Positions 51,893 to 61,015 are shown, numbered from the stretch's first letter. The stretch is 64,000 bases of DNA from DASTFY01 sp963829955 (GCA_963829955.1 CAWHKS010000009.1:62001-126000), one strand, 5' to 3'. The notes: a model not told the origin generated them from the letters alone. Numbers and translations: made by a program.

Positions 51893-54301
51893 GTGGTACA
51901 GGCTCCTCCAGGGGTGCTCCCACCGCCGTCGGCGCGAGCGCGGCGGGCCGAGCGCGCCCTTCCACCGCCTGACCCCGACACGCGCCGGGGCCTGCCACCG
52001 CCGCGGAGCCCACAGCACTCGACATCGCAGGCACCGCAGCCCCGAACCCCGACGCCACAGCCCGCGTGGCCGCCCCCGCACTGGCCCCCGCGCGCGGACG
52101 ACCGCGGATTACGGCTCGACCTGGAAGGACTGCGCGCCGTCGCGGTGCTGCTGGTCCTGTGCTTCCATGCCGAGCTCGGGCCGTTCAGCGGCGGCTACAT
52201 CGGCGTCGACGTCTTCTTCGTCGTCTCCGGGTTCCTGATCACGTCGCTGCTGCTGGCCGAGTTGCAGCGCACCGGATCCATCAAGCTGGGCCGCTTCTGG
52301 TCCCGCCGGGCCCGGCGGCTGCTGCCGGCGTCGTCGCTCGTGATCGTGACCACGCTGCTGGCTGGGACCGCGGTGCTCGATCCCCTGGCGCTCACCGATC
52401 TGGCCCGCGACGGACTGGCCGCGGCCACGTTCACCATCAACATCGTGCTCGCCTGGCGGCAGAACGACTACCTGGCCGCGGACCTGGCGCCGTCTCCCCT
52501 GCTCCACTTCTGGTCGCTGGCGCTGGAGGAGCAGTTCTACCTGGTGTGGCCGTTGCTCTTGCAATTAGTGGCCGGCTACCGGCGTCACCGCCGCGCCGCG
52601 GTGGCGCTGCTGATCGTCGTCGGCTGGCCGATCTCCTTCACGGCGTCGGTCCTGCTCACCGACCGCAACCAGCCCTGGGCGTTCTTCAGCCTCTCCACCC
52701 GCGCCTGGGAGCTGCTGACGGGGGCGGCCCTGGCACTGCTGATGCTCCAGGCCAGCCGGCTGCCGAGGTTCGTGCGCGGGGCGGCGGCGTGGGCCGGGCT
52801 GATCGTCATCGTCGCCTGCGCCGTGCGCTTCGACCTGGCCACGCGGTTCCCGGGGCCGGCTGCGCTCGCGCCGGTCTGCGCCACCGCAGCGGTCATCCTC
52901 GGTGGCCCCCTCTTGGGGCGCGGTCCGATCGGTCCGCTCAACCTGCGCCCCATGACATGGGTCGGGCAGCGGTCGTACAGCATCTACCTCTGGCACTGGC
53001 CCGCGCTCGTGCTCGTCGAGGCCGAGCTCGGACCGCTGGCCGGGTGGGAGCGCGTCGTCACGCTGCTGGCATCCGTGGTCATCGCCGCCGTGACCTACCG
53101 CATCCTCGAGAACCCGGTGCGGCACTGGCGGTGGCTGGCGGCCGAGGCCCGCCGCGGCCTGCTCATGGCCAGCGGACTCATCACCGCGTCGGTCATGACC
53201 GCGGTGGCCGTGGTCGCCACGACCCCGGTGCTCGTCGGTACCGGAACGGCCGCCGCTCCCGTGGTCGTCACCGCCGTCGCCGGGCCGCCGATCACGGTGG
53301 CGGTGCCGGCCACCACGGCGGCCCGCTCGCCGGTGACGCCCCCTGACGGCGCCGTCGACCGGTCGCCGGCCACCGGGCCGGAGGCGCCGACATCGGCCGT
53401 CACCACCGCGGGCGCAACCACCGCACCGCCGACCACGGTGCGGCCGAGCTCAGACGAATTGGCGGCCCTCAACGAGCCGCAGCTCCTCGCCGGGCTGATG
53501 ACGGAGGCGGCGCCGGCCAACCTTCGCCCATCCTTGCGGGGTGCCCGGGGCGATCTGCCCGGCATCTACAACGACGGCTGCCACCTGGACGCGGCGGTGA
53601 CGACCCCCGGGCCGTGCACGTTCGGCGATCCCACGTCGACCACCACGGTCGCGCTCTTTGGCGACTCGCACGCCGCGCAGTGGTTCCCCGCGCTCGCGCA
53701 GCTCGCCGACCAGCACCGGTGGCGGCTGCTGGTCCTGACGAAGAAGGGTTGCCCGACGGCCAGCATCTCGGTGTTCAGCCCCATGGTGAACCGCGAGCTG
53801 CGGGAGTGCGACGCGTGGCGGGTCAACGTGGCTGCCCGGCTGGCCGCCGAGCAGCCGGACCTGCTCCTCATGTCGTCGTACCGGTACCGGCAGACCGGCG
53901 CGTGGGCGGGGGTCGACGGCAACCAGGCGTGGCAGCGGGGCTTGAGCGACACGCTCGCCGCATACCGGCCACTGGCGGGCCGCGTGCTGGTCCTGGGTGA
54001 CACACCCACCCCCGCACGCGACATCCCGGCCTGCGTCTCGGCCAACCTGAGCCGCGTCTCGGCCTGCGTGAACCCACGGGCCGAAGCGGTGCGGGACGAT
54101 CGCCTGGGTGTCGAGCAGGGGGTAGCGGCGGCGTACGACTCCGCCTTCGTGTCGACCAGCAACTGGCTCTGCTCCCCGAGCGCCTGTCCCGTCATCGTCG
54201 GCGACGTCCTCGTCTACCGGGACGCCAACCACCTCACGGCGACGGCTGCTTCGTGGCTCGCGCCGTACCTCGACGCGGCCGTCGCGCCGTTGCTCCCGTG
54301 A
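51893..54301 (+). CDS. Membrane O-acyltransferase with SGNH domain (OatA-like)
   Basis: An 802-aa protein. A Pro-rich cytosolic N-terminus (about 70 aa) leads to an acyltransferase-3 domain of about ten helices (LDLEGLRAVAVLLVLCFHAEL with the catalytic His, GYIGVDVFFVVSGFLIT, FWSRRARRLLPAS, LHFWSLALEEQFYLVWP, SYSIYLWHWP). A Thr/Ala-rich linker joins an extracytoplasmic SGNH domain (VALFGDSHAAQWFPAL and RDANHLTATAASWLAP). OatA-type proteins acetylate peptidoglycan or envelope sugars. The start is GTG 51893. A GTGA overlap couples it to a second SGNH lipoprotein. Confidence 0.92.
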   Translation: MVQAPPGVLPPPSARARRAERALPPPDPDTRRGLPPPRSPQHSTSQAPQPRTPTPQPAWPPPHWPPRADDRGLRLDLEGLRAVAVLLVLCFHAELGPFSGGYIGVDVFFVVSGFLITSLLLAELQRTGSIKLGRFWSRRARRLLPASSLVIVTTLLAGTAVLDPLALTDLARDGLAAATFTINIVLAWRQNDYLAADLAPSPLLHFWSLALEEQFYLVWPLLLQLVAGYRRHRRAAVALLIVVGWPISFTASVLLTDRNQPWAFFSLSTRAWELLTGAALALLMLQASRLPRFVRGAAAWAGLIVIVACAVRFDLATRFPGPAALAPVCATAAVILGGPLLGRGPIGPLNLRPMTWVGQRSYSIYLWHWPALVLVEAELGPLAGWERVVTLLASVVIAAVTYRILENPVRHWRWLAAEARRGLLMASGLITASVMTAVAVVATTPVLVGTGTAAAPVVVTAVAGPPITVAVPATTAARSPVTPPDGAVDRSPATGPEAPTSAVTTAGATTAPPTTVRPSSDELAALNEPQLLAGLMTEAAPANLRPSLRGARGDLPGIYNDGCHLDAAVTTPGPCTFGDPTSTTTVALFGDSHAAQWFPALAQLADQHRWRLLVLTKKGCPTASISVFSPMVNRELRECDAWRVNVAARLAAEQPDLLLMSSYRYRQTGAWAGVDGNQAWQRGLSDTLAAYRPLAGRVLVLGDTPTPARDIPACVSANLSRVSACVNPRAEAVRDDRLGVEQGVAAAYDSAFVSTSNWLCSPSACPVIVGDVLVYRDANHLTATAASWLAPYLDAAVAPLLP

Positions 54302-55068
54302 CGCGGCGGCGGTCCCACGGCACGGCACTCGCCGGCATCGTGGTCGGGTTCCTACTGGCCGGCTGTGCGCCGGCACCGGTGAACGTCCACGTCGTGGGCA
54401 GGCCGAGCGTCACCGTGCCGGCCCACGCCATGGAAGTTGCACCGTCAACGACCACGCCCCCGACCACGCTTCCGCCGACAACACTGCCACCCACGACTCT
54501 CCCGCCGCCGCCCACCACGCAGGCCCCGGCGCCGTGTGCCGTCAGCTTCGTGGGCGACTCCCTGGGGCTGGGCACGCTCCGCAACGGGCTGACCGAGGCG
54601 CTGGGCGGGGTCGGCTGCTTGCTCGTGTGGAAGGAGGCGTACGGCGGGATGCCGATCGGGGTCGGCGCGGACCTGCTGGCCGGCGCCGGCGGCGCCCCGT
54701 CGAACATCGCCCTGGTCATCCTCGGCTTCCACAACGCACGGTCGGAGGTCGGCAAGGGTCGCTTCCCGCGCCGCATCGACGCCGTGGTGCAGGCGGCGGG
54801 GCCGCGACTCGTCGTGTGGCCGATGCTGGCCAGCACTGCCGACTGCTCGAACGGCTACAAGGACGCCCTCGTGCGGGCCAACCAGGAGCTGCAGGCAGCC
54901 ACGCTGCGCTGGCCCAACCTCGTCCTCGCCGACTATCCGGCGTTCCTGGCCGGCCATCCCGAGTACTCCGAGAACCGGTGCCCCCACCTGGTGCCGCCCG
55001 GCTACGGGGCGGCGGCCGCATGGCTGGCCGGCGAGGTTCGCCGTCTGCTCGAGCTCCGCACCCCCTGA
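54298..55068 (+). CDS. SGNH-fold lipoprotein
   Basis: A 256-aa exported protein. The signal sequence ends at the lipobox FLLAGCAPAP. A Thr/Pro linker with TTLPP repeats follows (54463-54520), then an SGNH-like domain with VSFVGDSLGLGTLRNGL (Ser block), LVILGFHNAR (the Asn-block region), and PHLVPPGYGAAAAWL near the C-terminal His. It is coupled to the OatA-like gene, so it may remove or transfer acyl groups on the same envelope polymer. Confidence 0.82.
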   Translation: MTRRRSHGTALAGIVVGFLLAGCAPAPVNVHVVGRPSVTVPAHAMEVAPSTTTPPTTLPPTTLPPTTLPPPPTTQAPAPCAVSFVGDSLGLGTLRNGLTEALGGVGCLLVWKEAYGGMPIGVGADLLAGAGGAPSNIALVILGFHNARSEVGKGRFPRRIDAVVQAAGPRLVVWPMLASTADCSNGYKDALVRANQELQAATLRWPNLVLADYPAFLAGHPEYSENRCPHLVPPGYGAAAAWLAGEVRRLLELRTP

Positions 55069-55314
55069 CCGGGACGCCGCGTCGCTCAGCGCTCCTGACG
55101 ACGACCGGCGAACAGGCGGACCGGCCCCGGCCCCGTGCGCTCCACCTCGCACACTCCGGCGAGGTCGCGAGGCCCTCGGTCTCGACGCGGACGTGCGCCG
55201 CCAGCGCCGCCGGGGCCCTCGGCTTCGTGCGGCAGCCGCACGGCGGCCGGCAGCAGTGGTTCGGTCAGGTCGTCTTTCCTGCTCCTCGTGCTCCTCGTGC
55301 TGCTCCTGCGGTAC

Positions 55315-56418
55315 CTACCGACGATGGGTCTCCGTACTGCAGGTGACGCGTTCCAGGAAGGGGCGGTCGAGGCTGACGCCGATGCCGGGGCCGGCGGGCA
55401 CCGGCATCCATCCGGCCGTGGCCTCCAGCGCCTCCTGCACGATGTCGTGCTCGTAGGTCCGGCTGGCCGAGGCCGTGTCCCCCGGAAGCGTGAACCCGGG
55501 CAGCGTGGCGAGGTGGATGTTGTGCGCCCGCCCGATGCCAAGCTCGTACATCCCGCCGCACCACAGCGGCACGGACCGGGCCACGCACAGGTCGTTGATC
55601 CGCCGGGCGACGGCGTGGCCACCCACCCGTCCGGACTTGAGGTTGACGACGGCGCATGCACCCAGGTCCAGCGCGGCCACGGTGCGCTCGTACGAGGTGA
55701 GGCTCTCGTCGAGGCACAGCGGCGTGGCCAGCATCCCCGCCAACGCCGCGTGCTCGACGAGGTCGTCCCAGTGCAGCGGTTGCTCGAGGTAGGTCAGACC
55801 GATGGCGTCGAAGCCGCGGAGGTGGTCGGCATCAGCCAGGGAGTAGGCGGAGTTCGCATCAGCACTCAGCGCGGCCCCGGGAAAGGCAGTGCGGACGGCG
55901 GCGAGCAGGTCCACGTCGGCGCCGGGCTCGACCTTGAGCTTGATCCGCTGGTAGCCCTCGTCCAGATGACGGCCGACGCGTTCGAGCGTGTCCGGGATCG
56001 GCGTCAGTCCGAGGCTGGCCCCCACCGCCACAGCGGCGCCGGAGCCACCGAGGACCTCCCACAGCGGCAGGTCCCGCTGGCGCGCGCAGCAGTCCCACAC
56101 CGCGTGCTCCAGCGTGGCCTTGGCCATCGGGTTGCCCCGCCAGCACCGCCAAGCGTCGGTGAGCGTGTCCGGTTGGGTCACGTCGTTGGCAAGGATCCAC
56201 GGCACGAGGGCCCGGCGGAGCAGGGCCAGCGCCCCGTCGACCGACTCCTCGCGGTAGAGCGGGAGGTTCTCCATGACCCCCTCGCCGTAGCCCTCGACCC
56301 CGTCGGAGCGGACCGTCGCCAGCACGGCCACCTTCTCGCTCTCGGTGCCGTAGGACGTCCGGACGGGCGAGCGGAACGGGACGGACACGACCCGCAGCTC
56401 CACCTCGTCGATGCGCAT
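55315..56418 (-). CDS. Enolase-superfamily enzyme, o-succinylbenzoate synthase / N-succinylamino-acid racemase type
   Basis: A 367-aa muconate-lactonizing-subgroup enzyme. Catalytic Lys residues are in QRIKLKVEPGAD (KxK), metal ligands are Asp (SADANSAYS), Glu (TYLEQPLH) and Asp (LCLDESLT), and the second-side Lys is in VVNLKSGRVGG. The capping start is ELRVVSVPFRSPVRTSYG. This pattern is typical of MenC and of OSBS/NSAR bifunctional enzymes, as in Amycolatopsis. No other men gene is near, so racemase activity is equally possible. ATG 56418 is the start. Confidence 0.87.
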   Translation of the reverse strand: MRIDEVELRVVSVPFRSPVRTSYGTESEKVAVLATVRSDGVEGYGEGVMENLPLYREESVDGALALLRRALVPWILANDVTQPDTLTDAWRCWRGNPMAKATLEHAVWDCCARQRDLPLWEVLGGSGAAVAVGASLGLTPIPDTLERVGRHLDEGYQRIKLKVEPGADVDLLAAVRTAFPGAALSADANSAYSLADADHLRGFDAIGLTYLEQPLHWDDLVEHAALAGMLATPLCLDESLTSYERTVAALDLGACAVVNLKSGRVGGHAVARRINDLCVARSVPLWCGGMYELGIGRAHNIHLATLPGFTLPGDTASASRTYEHDIVQEALEATAGWMPVPAGPGIGVSLDRPFLERVTCSTETHRR

Positions 56419-56483
56419 CCGCGCGCACCGTACCCGCCCCGAGGCCATCGACTGGGGGGACGGCACCAGGTGTGCCACTCGCC

Positions 56484-56897
56484 TCACACCCAGCTCGTGA
56501 AGCCCTGCTCCCAGAAGTGGCGGTCGAACGCGAAGGCCGTGTCGAGCGCGTGGGTGCGCAGGAGCTCGAACGACGTCCAGTCGACCAGGCTCACCTCCTT
56601 ATGGTCGGCGGCGAGCAGCGCGGCAACGGCCCGGTCATGAAGCGCGTCGTCCACCCAGAACACCCGAAGCAGCGGCAGAACATGCCGGTGCAGCGCGGCG
56701 GCCGCGCGCATCCCCAGCCGATGCTGGACGAGCGCCGCCGACTCGACGACCACGCCGCCGTGGGTGATCCCGTCCGTGGTCCCCGACACGATGCCTTCGA
56801 GGAGTCGCTCCCACCCGTTGGCGGCGTCCCGGTGCCTCCGGTCATCAACGTCGAGAACCGCGTAGAGCGCGGACGTGTCGATGAGGCAGGTCGTCAC
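56484..56897 (-). CDS. vapC: VapC-family PIN-domain ribonuclease toxin
   Basis: A 137-aa PIN domain with all four acidic positions: CLIDTSALYAVLDVDD, VVVESAALV, ALHDRAVAALLAADHKEVSLVDWTSFEL, and AFAFDRHFWEQGF. It cleaves RNA, often tRNA or rRNA, when not bound by antitoxin. Eight bases separate it from the upstream antitoxin gene. Unlike the 8.4-kb PIN gene, it is intact. Confidence 0.9.
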   Translation of the reverse strand: MTTCLIDTSALYAVLDVDDRRHRDAANGWERLLEGIVSGTTDGITHGGVVVESAALVQHRLGMRAAAALHRHVLPLLRVFWVDDALHDRAVAALLAADHKEVSLVDWTSFELLRTHALDTAFAFDRHFWEQGFTSWV

Positions 56898-56905
56898 GAC
56901 TCTGC

Positions 56906-57145
56906 TCAGGTGTCGAGCGCGGCCGTCAGCGCCCGGTCATGCTCCTCAGCGGTGTCGCTGGTGCCCGACCGGAAGGCCCCGATCACCTCGCGGGCGTGCT
57001 CGATGCGGCGGGCCAGCGTGTCGTCCCGGAGGAGCTCATCGAGCGCGTCACGGAGGAGCGCGGCCTGCGATCGGCGCCGGACGGCCGCCAAGCGCCGCAA
57101 GGCCTCTGCCTGGTCGCCGGTCATGGAGATCTGGGTACGGATCAC
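56906..57145 (-). CDS. vapB: VapB-like ribbon-helix-helix antitoxin
   Basis: A 79-aa protein with an N-terminal ribbon-helix-helix (TQISMTGDQAEALRRLAAVRRRSQAALLRDALDELL) and an acidic tail that would wrap the PIN toxin. It is the first gene of the pair, and it probably binds the perfect palindrome 21 bp upstream together with VapC. Confidence 0.87.
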   Translation of the reverse strand: MIRTQISMTGDQAEALRRLAAVRRRSQAALLRDALDELLRDDTLARRIEHAREVIGAFRSGTSDTAEEHDRALTAALDT

Positions 57146-57165
57146 CGCAGCATGATAACAACTCT

Positions 57166-57181
57166 TGCCATCATGATGGCA
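57166..57181. promoter_or_regulatory. Perfect 16-bp palindromic operator of the vapBC pair
   Basis: TGCCATCA-TGATGGCA, a perfect palindrome 20 bp before the vapB start in an AT-rich patch. The nearby GCATGATAAC (57149-57158) repeats part of it, as in cooperative ribbon-helix-helix sites. It ends 3 bp before the stop of the neighbouring DJ-1-type gene. Confidence 0.75.
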
Positions 57182-57184
57182 CAG

Positions 57185-57823
57185 CTAGTACTTGGTCTGC
57201 GCGTACTCGATGACCCGCTCGACCACCCGCTGGTCGGCCTTGGCCACGGCACCGGCGTCGAACGGTGGCTGGGGGTCGTACTCGATCATGAGTTGCATGG
57301 CCATGGCGGCGATGTCGTCCACCAGGAGCTCGGACAGCCGCAGCGCCATGTCAATCCCCGAGGAGACGCCGGCGGCCGTGATGATGCGGCGGTCGAGGTG
57401 CTCGACGACCCGCTCCGAGGTGGGCTCAGCCCCGAACTCGCGGAGCATCTCGAGGTTCGCCCAGTGCGTGGTGGCCGTGAGGCCTTCGAGCAGACCGGCG
57501 GCGCCGAGGACGAGCGATCCGGTGCAGACCGAGGTCGTGTACCGGGAGGTCTCATGAGCCGCGCGAAGCCACGCCAGCACGGGCTCGTCCTCCAGCAGCG
57601 CGCGGGTGCCCACGCCGCCAGGCACGACGACGACGTCCGGGTGAGGCAGCTCGTCGAACGTGGCGTCGACGGTCAGCCCGAGGAAGCCGTTGTCCGTCCG
57701 GACCTCACCGCGGCGGTGGCCGACGAAGGTGACGGTCGCTCCCGGGAGCCGTTGGAGCACTTCGTAGGGACCAATGAGGTCCAGGGCGGTGAGGCGCTCG
57801 AAGAGGACGGCGGCGATCTGCAT
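57185..57823 (-). CDS. DJ-1/PfpI-family protein
   Basis: A 212-aa class I amidotransferase-like protein. It has AAVLFERLTALDLIGPYEVLQRLPG with the acidic residue of the elbow, VVVPGGVGTRALL, and the nucleophile Cys in TTSVCTGSLVLGAAGLLEG followed by HWANLEMLREFGA. The layout is close to isonitrile hydratase (InhA) and to the first domain of GlxA regulators. It starts 20 bp after the GlxA-type gene, in the same operon. Confidence 0.87.
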   Translation of the reverse strand: MQIAAVLFERLTALDLIGPYEVLQRLPGATVTFVGHRRGEVRTDNGFLGLTVDATFDELPHPDVVVVPGGVGTRALLEDEPVLAWLRAAHETSRYTTSVCTGSLVLGAAGLLEGLTATTHWANLEMLREFGAEPTSERVVEHLDRRIITAAGVSSGIDMALRLSELLVDDIAAMAMQLMIEYDPQPPFDAGAVAKADQRVVERVIEYAQTKY

Positions 57824-57843
57824 GATGGATCCTTCCTGCCGGC

Positions 57844-58824
57844 TCAGCCGGCCAGCGTGAAGCGGCGTCGGTAGTCGGTCGGTGGCACGCCGAGCGCGCG
57901 CAGAAAGCTGCGGCGCATGGTCTCCGCGGTGCCGAAGCCACCCCGGCGGGCGACGACGTCGACCGTGAGGTCGGTGGTCTCGAGCGTCCGGCAGGCCGCT
58001 TCCACCCGCACCCGCTCGACGTAGCGGGCGGGCGTGGTGCCCAACTCCCTCGTGAACACGCGGGTGAAGTTGCGCACGCTCATGCCGACGGCGGCGGCCA
58101 GGGTGGGCACGGAGTGGTCAGCGCCCGGGTCGGTGAGGACGAGCTCCTGCGCGCGGCGCACGGCCGCCACCTCGCTCGGTGCGTGCCACAGCGGCGCCGC
58201 GAACTGCGACTGCCCGCCCGGCCGGCGCAGGTACATCACCAGCCAGCGGGCAACGGTCTGGGCGACCTCGGCGCCGCAGTCGTCCTCGACCAGGGCCAGG
58301 GCGAGATCGATGCCGGCGGTCACGCCCGCCGACGTCCAGAACTTGCCGTCGCGGCGATACAGGGCGTCAGGGTCGACGTCGAGCCCTGGATGCTCCCGGG
58401 CCAGACGGTCGCGGCGCGCCCAGTGGGTGCAGACGGTCCGACCTTCGAGCAGCCCGGCCGCGGCCAGCGCGAACGCCCCGGTGCACACGCTGGCCACCCG
58501 GCGGGCGGAGCCGGCCAGACGCCGGATCCCGGCGACGACCTCCCCGTCGGCTCCCAGCGCGTACACCCCACCTCCTCCGACCACGAGCAAGGTGTCGATC
58601 GGCCCGCGCACGCCGGCCAACCCCTGATCGGCGAGGATCGTCAGGCCGCTCTCCGTCCGCACCGGACCGGCTTCGGCCGCCGCGATGAGGAGGCGGTAGC
58701 GGGGATCGGCCCGGCCTTGGGCGCCGAGCAGCTCGTTGGCCCCGGCGAGGACCTCGTGGGGACCGGACAGGTCCAGGGCCTGACAGCCGGGGTAGACGAC
58801 GAGGACGACGCGGCGGTCAGGCAT
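57844..58824 (-). CDS. GlxA-family regulator (DJ-1/PfpI domain plus AraC helix-turn-helix)
   Basis: A 326-aa protein. Residues 1-190 form a DJ-1/PfpI domain (VVYPGCQALDLSGPHEVLAGAN, LLVVGGGGVYAL, SVCTGAFALAAAGLLEGRTVCTHW). Residues 215-320 form an AraC double helix-turn-helix (PTLAAAVGMSVRNFTRVFTRELGTTPARYVERVRVEAACRTLE, then FGTAETMRRSFLRALGVPPTDYRRRF). It probably activates the downstream DJ-1 gene and itself. The start is ATG 58824. Confidence 0.92.
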   Translation of the reverse strand: MPDRRVVLVVYPGCQALDLSGPHEVLAGANELLGAQGRADPRYRLLIAAAEAGPVRTESGLTILADQGLAGVRGPIDTLLVVGGGGVYALGADGEVVAGIRRLAGSARRVASVCTGAFALAAAGLLEGRTVCTHWARRDRLAREHPGLDVDPDALYRRDGKFWTSAGVTAGIDLALALVEDDCGAEVAQTVARWLVMYLRRPGGQSQFAAPLWHAPSEVAAVRRAQELVLTDPGADHSVPTLAAAVGMSVRNFTRVFTRELGTTPARYVERVRVEAACRTLETTDLTVDVVARRGGFGTAETMRRSFLRALGVPPTDYRRRFTLAG

Positions 58825-58913
58825 GGGACCAGCATCCCGGGGATCCGGGATGGCGTCAATGACATGCTGCCCACAGTTTCGGCCATCGACCAGCCCGGTC
58901 AGGCCGCGAGCGG

Positions 58914-59528
58914 TCAGGCGAGGGTCCTGCCTTCGCGGTCGTCGACCACGAGGGTCCCGGCCCACTTGTCCCACATGGTCTCGTGGTAGGTCGAGAAGAT
59001 CATGAGCGTCGCCACCAGCGAGAAGATCCCGCACGTGAGCTGACCGATGATGCCGATGGCCAGGCCGCGGATGACGAAGTCCCGCAGGGCCATCTCGCCC
59101 CAAGTGGCCGCCTGTCCGGTCCGCTTCATCACCACCCGCTGCCCGCAGATCTGCTTGCCGGGCGTCTGCCCCTTCGACCACACGATGAGCGTCCAGATCA
59201 GCCAGCCGATGATGAGCGTCACGATGATGAGGACGAGGTCGATGAGCGACGAGCCCAGCCGCGCCCAGGGGTTGGTCAGCGGGATGCCGGCGGCCACTCT
59301 CTCGTTCCCGACCACAGCCACCGGCGCGTACGGCTGGTACTGGTAGTGGACCGGTGCGGCAGTGGCGTAGGCCAAGGGGATCGGTGCCGTCACGGGCGGG
59401 CCGGTGACGGGATCGATCGCCGAGACACCGTCGTCGGCCACGAAGTCCGACCACGTCTGACCGTCCCACCACCGCAGCTGGTGGCGGCCCGTCGGGTCGG
59501 CGTGCCACTGAGCGTCAATCTGACTCAC
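58914..59528 (-). CDS. RDD-family membrane protein with DUF2510-like N-terminus
   Basis: A 204-aa protein. The N-terminal DUF2510-like motif (AQWHADPTGRHQLRWWDGQTWSDFV) precedes a Pro/Ala/Tyr-rich stretch and an RDD domain of two or three membrane helices (NPWARLGSSLIDLVLIIVTLIIGWLIW, TPGKQICGQRVV, WGEMALRDFVIRGLAIGIIGQL). GTG 59528 is the start. Its role is unknown; some RDD proteins are Na+/H+ antiporters. Confidence 0.85.
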   Translation of the reverse strand: MSQIDAQWHADPTGRHQLRWWDGQTWSDFVADDGVSAIDPVTGPPVTAPIPLAYATAAPVHYQYQPYAPVAVVGNERVAAGIPLTNPWARLGSSLIDLVLIIVTLIIGWLIWTLIVWSKGQTPGKQICGQRVVMKRTGQAATWGEMALRDFVIRGLAIGIIGQLTCGIFSLVATLMIFSTYHETMWDKWAGTLVVDDREGRTLA

Positions 59529-59653
59529 GATCGCTCCTCCTCCCCGCGACGGATCCCGCTGTCGCCGCGAGGTGGCCAATGTGTAGTCCGCATCGCTGAG
59601 CCGTGCACGGGACCGGCCGGCGGCGGCGCCGGCCTCACGGCTAGCCTCGCGGC

Positions 59654-60127
59654 GTGCAGGGCGGCGCAGCCGACTCGGCTGCGGTCGCCGCAGCCCCGGA
59701 GCTGACGGGCGGGGCGCGGCGGGCCCGCCTCGCCGTCGCCGCGGTCGTTTTCGTCCTGCTGCTGGCGGGCACGGCGTGGGGACAGGACGACCAGTTCCCC
59801 TTCGGGCCGTTCCGCATGTACGCCACCCGCCAGCGGCTCGACGGCACGACGAGCTGGTACCAGCTCGAGGCGACGACGGTGGACGGCCAGCGAATCCTCC
59901 TGCCCGGCGCGGCCTACGGCCTGCGGCGGGCCGAGCTCGAAGGCCAGATCCCCCGCTTCGTGGCCGATCCCGGGCTGCTCGGCCAGCTGGCGTACGCCTA
60001 CGAGGTGCGGCAGCCGGACGGGCCGGACCTGGTCGAGGTCCACCTCGTCAAGTGGCGCCAGCCCCTGGAGGGGGGCCGCCCGTCCGGCGATCCGACGAGC
60101 AAGACGGTGGCCTCGTGGCGTCGTTGA
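59654..60127 (+). CDS. Exported or membrane-anchored protein paired with HTTM gene
   Basis: A 157-aa protein with an N-terminal hydrophobic helix (RLAVAAVVFVLLLAGTAWG) and an extracytoplasmic domain beginning DDQFPFGPFRMYATRQRLDGTTSWYQLEATT. I do not recognise a named family. Its 3' end overlaps the likely GTG start (60115) of the HTTM gene by 13 bp, so the two are coupled and probably work together. Confidence 0.7.
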   Translation: MQGGAADSAAVAAAPELTGGARRARLAVAAVVFVLLLAGTAWGQDDQFPFGPFRMYATRQRLDGTTSWYQLEATTVDGQRILLPGAAYGLRRAELEGQIPRFVADPGLLGQLAYAYEVRQPDGPDLVEVHLVKWRQPLEGGRPSGDPTSKTVASWRR

Positions 60128-61015
60128 TCCCTCCGGCCGGGCGCGCTCGGCGCGGGACCCGTCAGTGGCGCCCGCACCGGGCGCCACGCCGGCTGGTGGT
60201 TCCCGCCGACCGCGCTCGGCCGGGTGGCCGCGCTGCGCCTGTTGGCCTACGCGTTCGTGCCGGTCGACGTGCTGGTGACCACGACGTGGGTCGGACACCA
60301 CGGTGACGTCCCCGGCGTCCTGTACCGGCCCGTGATGGTCGCCCGCCTCCTCCATCTCCCCACGCCGACCCGGACCGGTGTCGATCTCCTGAAGCTGGCG
60401 CTGCTGGTGGCGACGGTGACGGGCCTCGTCGGGGTCCTGACCCGCGCCACCACCCTCGTCCGGACGGCCGGCGTCGCCGTCTTCGCGCTCTACGGCTGGT
60501 GGATGCTCGTCGCCATGTCCTACGGGAAGGTGGACCACGATCGGTTCGCCTTCCTCGTGCTCCTCGGCGTGCTGCCCACCGTCGGGGCCGCGACGCTGGG
60601 CGAGCAGCGGCGCTCGCTTCAGGCCGGCTGGGCCGTACGGATGACCCAGGTGGCGGTGGTGGCGACGTACTTCCTTGCCGCGTGGGGCAAGCTCCGCTTC
60701 GGGGGCTGGAACTGGGCCACGGGCGCCACGCTGACCCGTGCCGTCCTGCGCCGCGGCACCGACCTGGCGCAGTGGTCGCTCGATCATCCCGGCGTCCTGC
60801 GCACGTTCCAGTGGCTGCTGCTCTTGCTGGAGCTGGCGGCGCCGCTCCTGCTCGTCGTGCGACGGGAGCGGACGAGGGCCGTCATCGTCGGCGCGCTGAT
60901 CGCCTTCCACGTCATCACCTACCTGGCGATCTCGATCATCTTCCTCCCCCATGTCGTGGCCCTCACCGCATTCCTCTCCCTGGAGCGTGTGGGTCGGCGG
61001 GAGGCGCCGTCCTAG
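60115..61015 (+). CDS. HTTM (vitamin K-dependent gamma-carboxylase-like) membrane protein, probable frameshift near 60170
   Basis: A membrane protein of about 300 aa. The reliable part from about 60185 begins HAGWWFPPTALGRVAALRLLAYAFVPVDV and continues through about six helices (LLVATVTGLVGVLTRATTLV, FALYGWWMLVAMSYGKVDHDRFAFLVLL, VVATYFLAAWGKLRFGGWNWATGATL, WLLLLLELAAPLLLVV, HVITYLAISIIFLPHVVAL). The LRFGGWxWATG region is typical of HTTM/DoxX-like carboxylase-fold proteins. GTG 60115 plus one extra base near 60170 gives a natural coupled start. GTG 60224 is the only clean start in frame but removes the first motif. Confidence 0.72.

Noticed and set aside
54463..54520. Second repeat array
   Set aside because: Codon-level repeats of a Thr/Pro linker in the SGNH lipoprotein.
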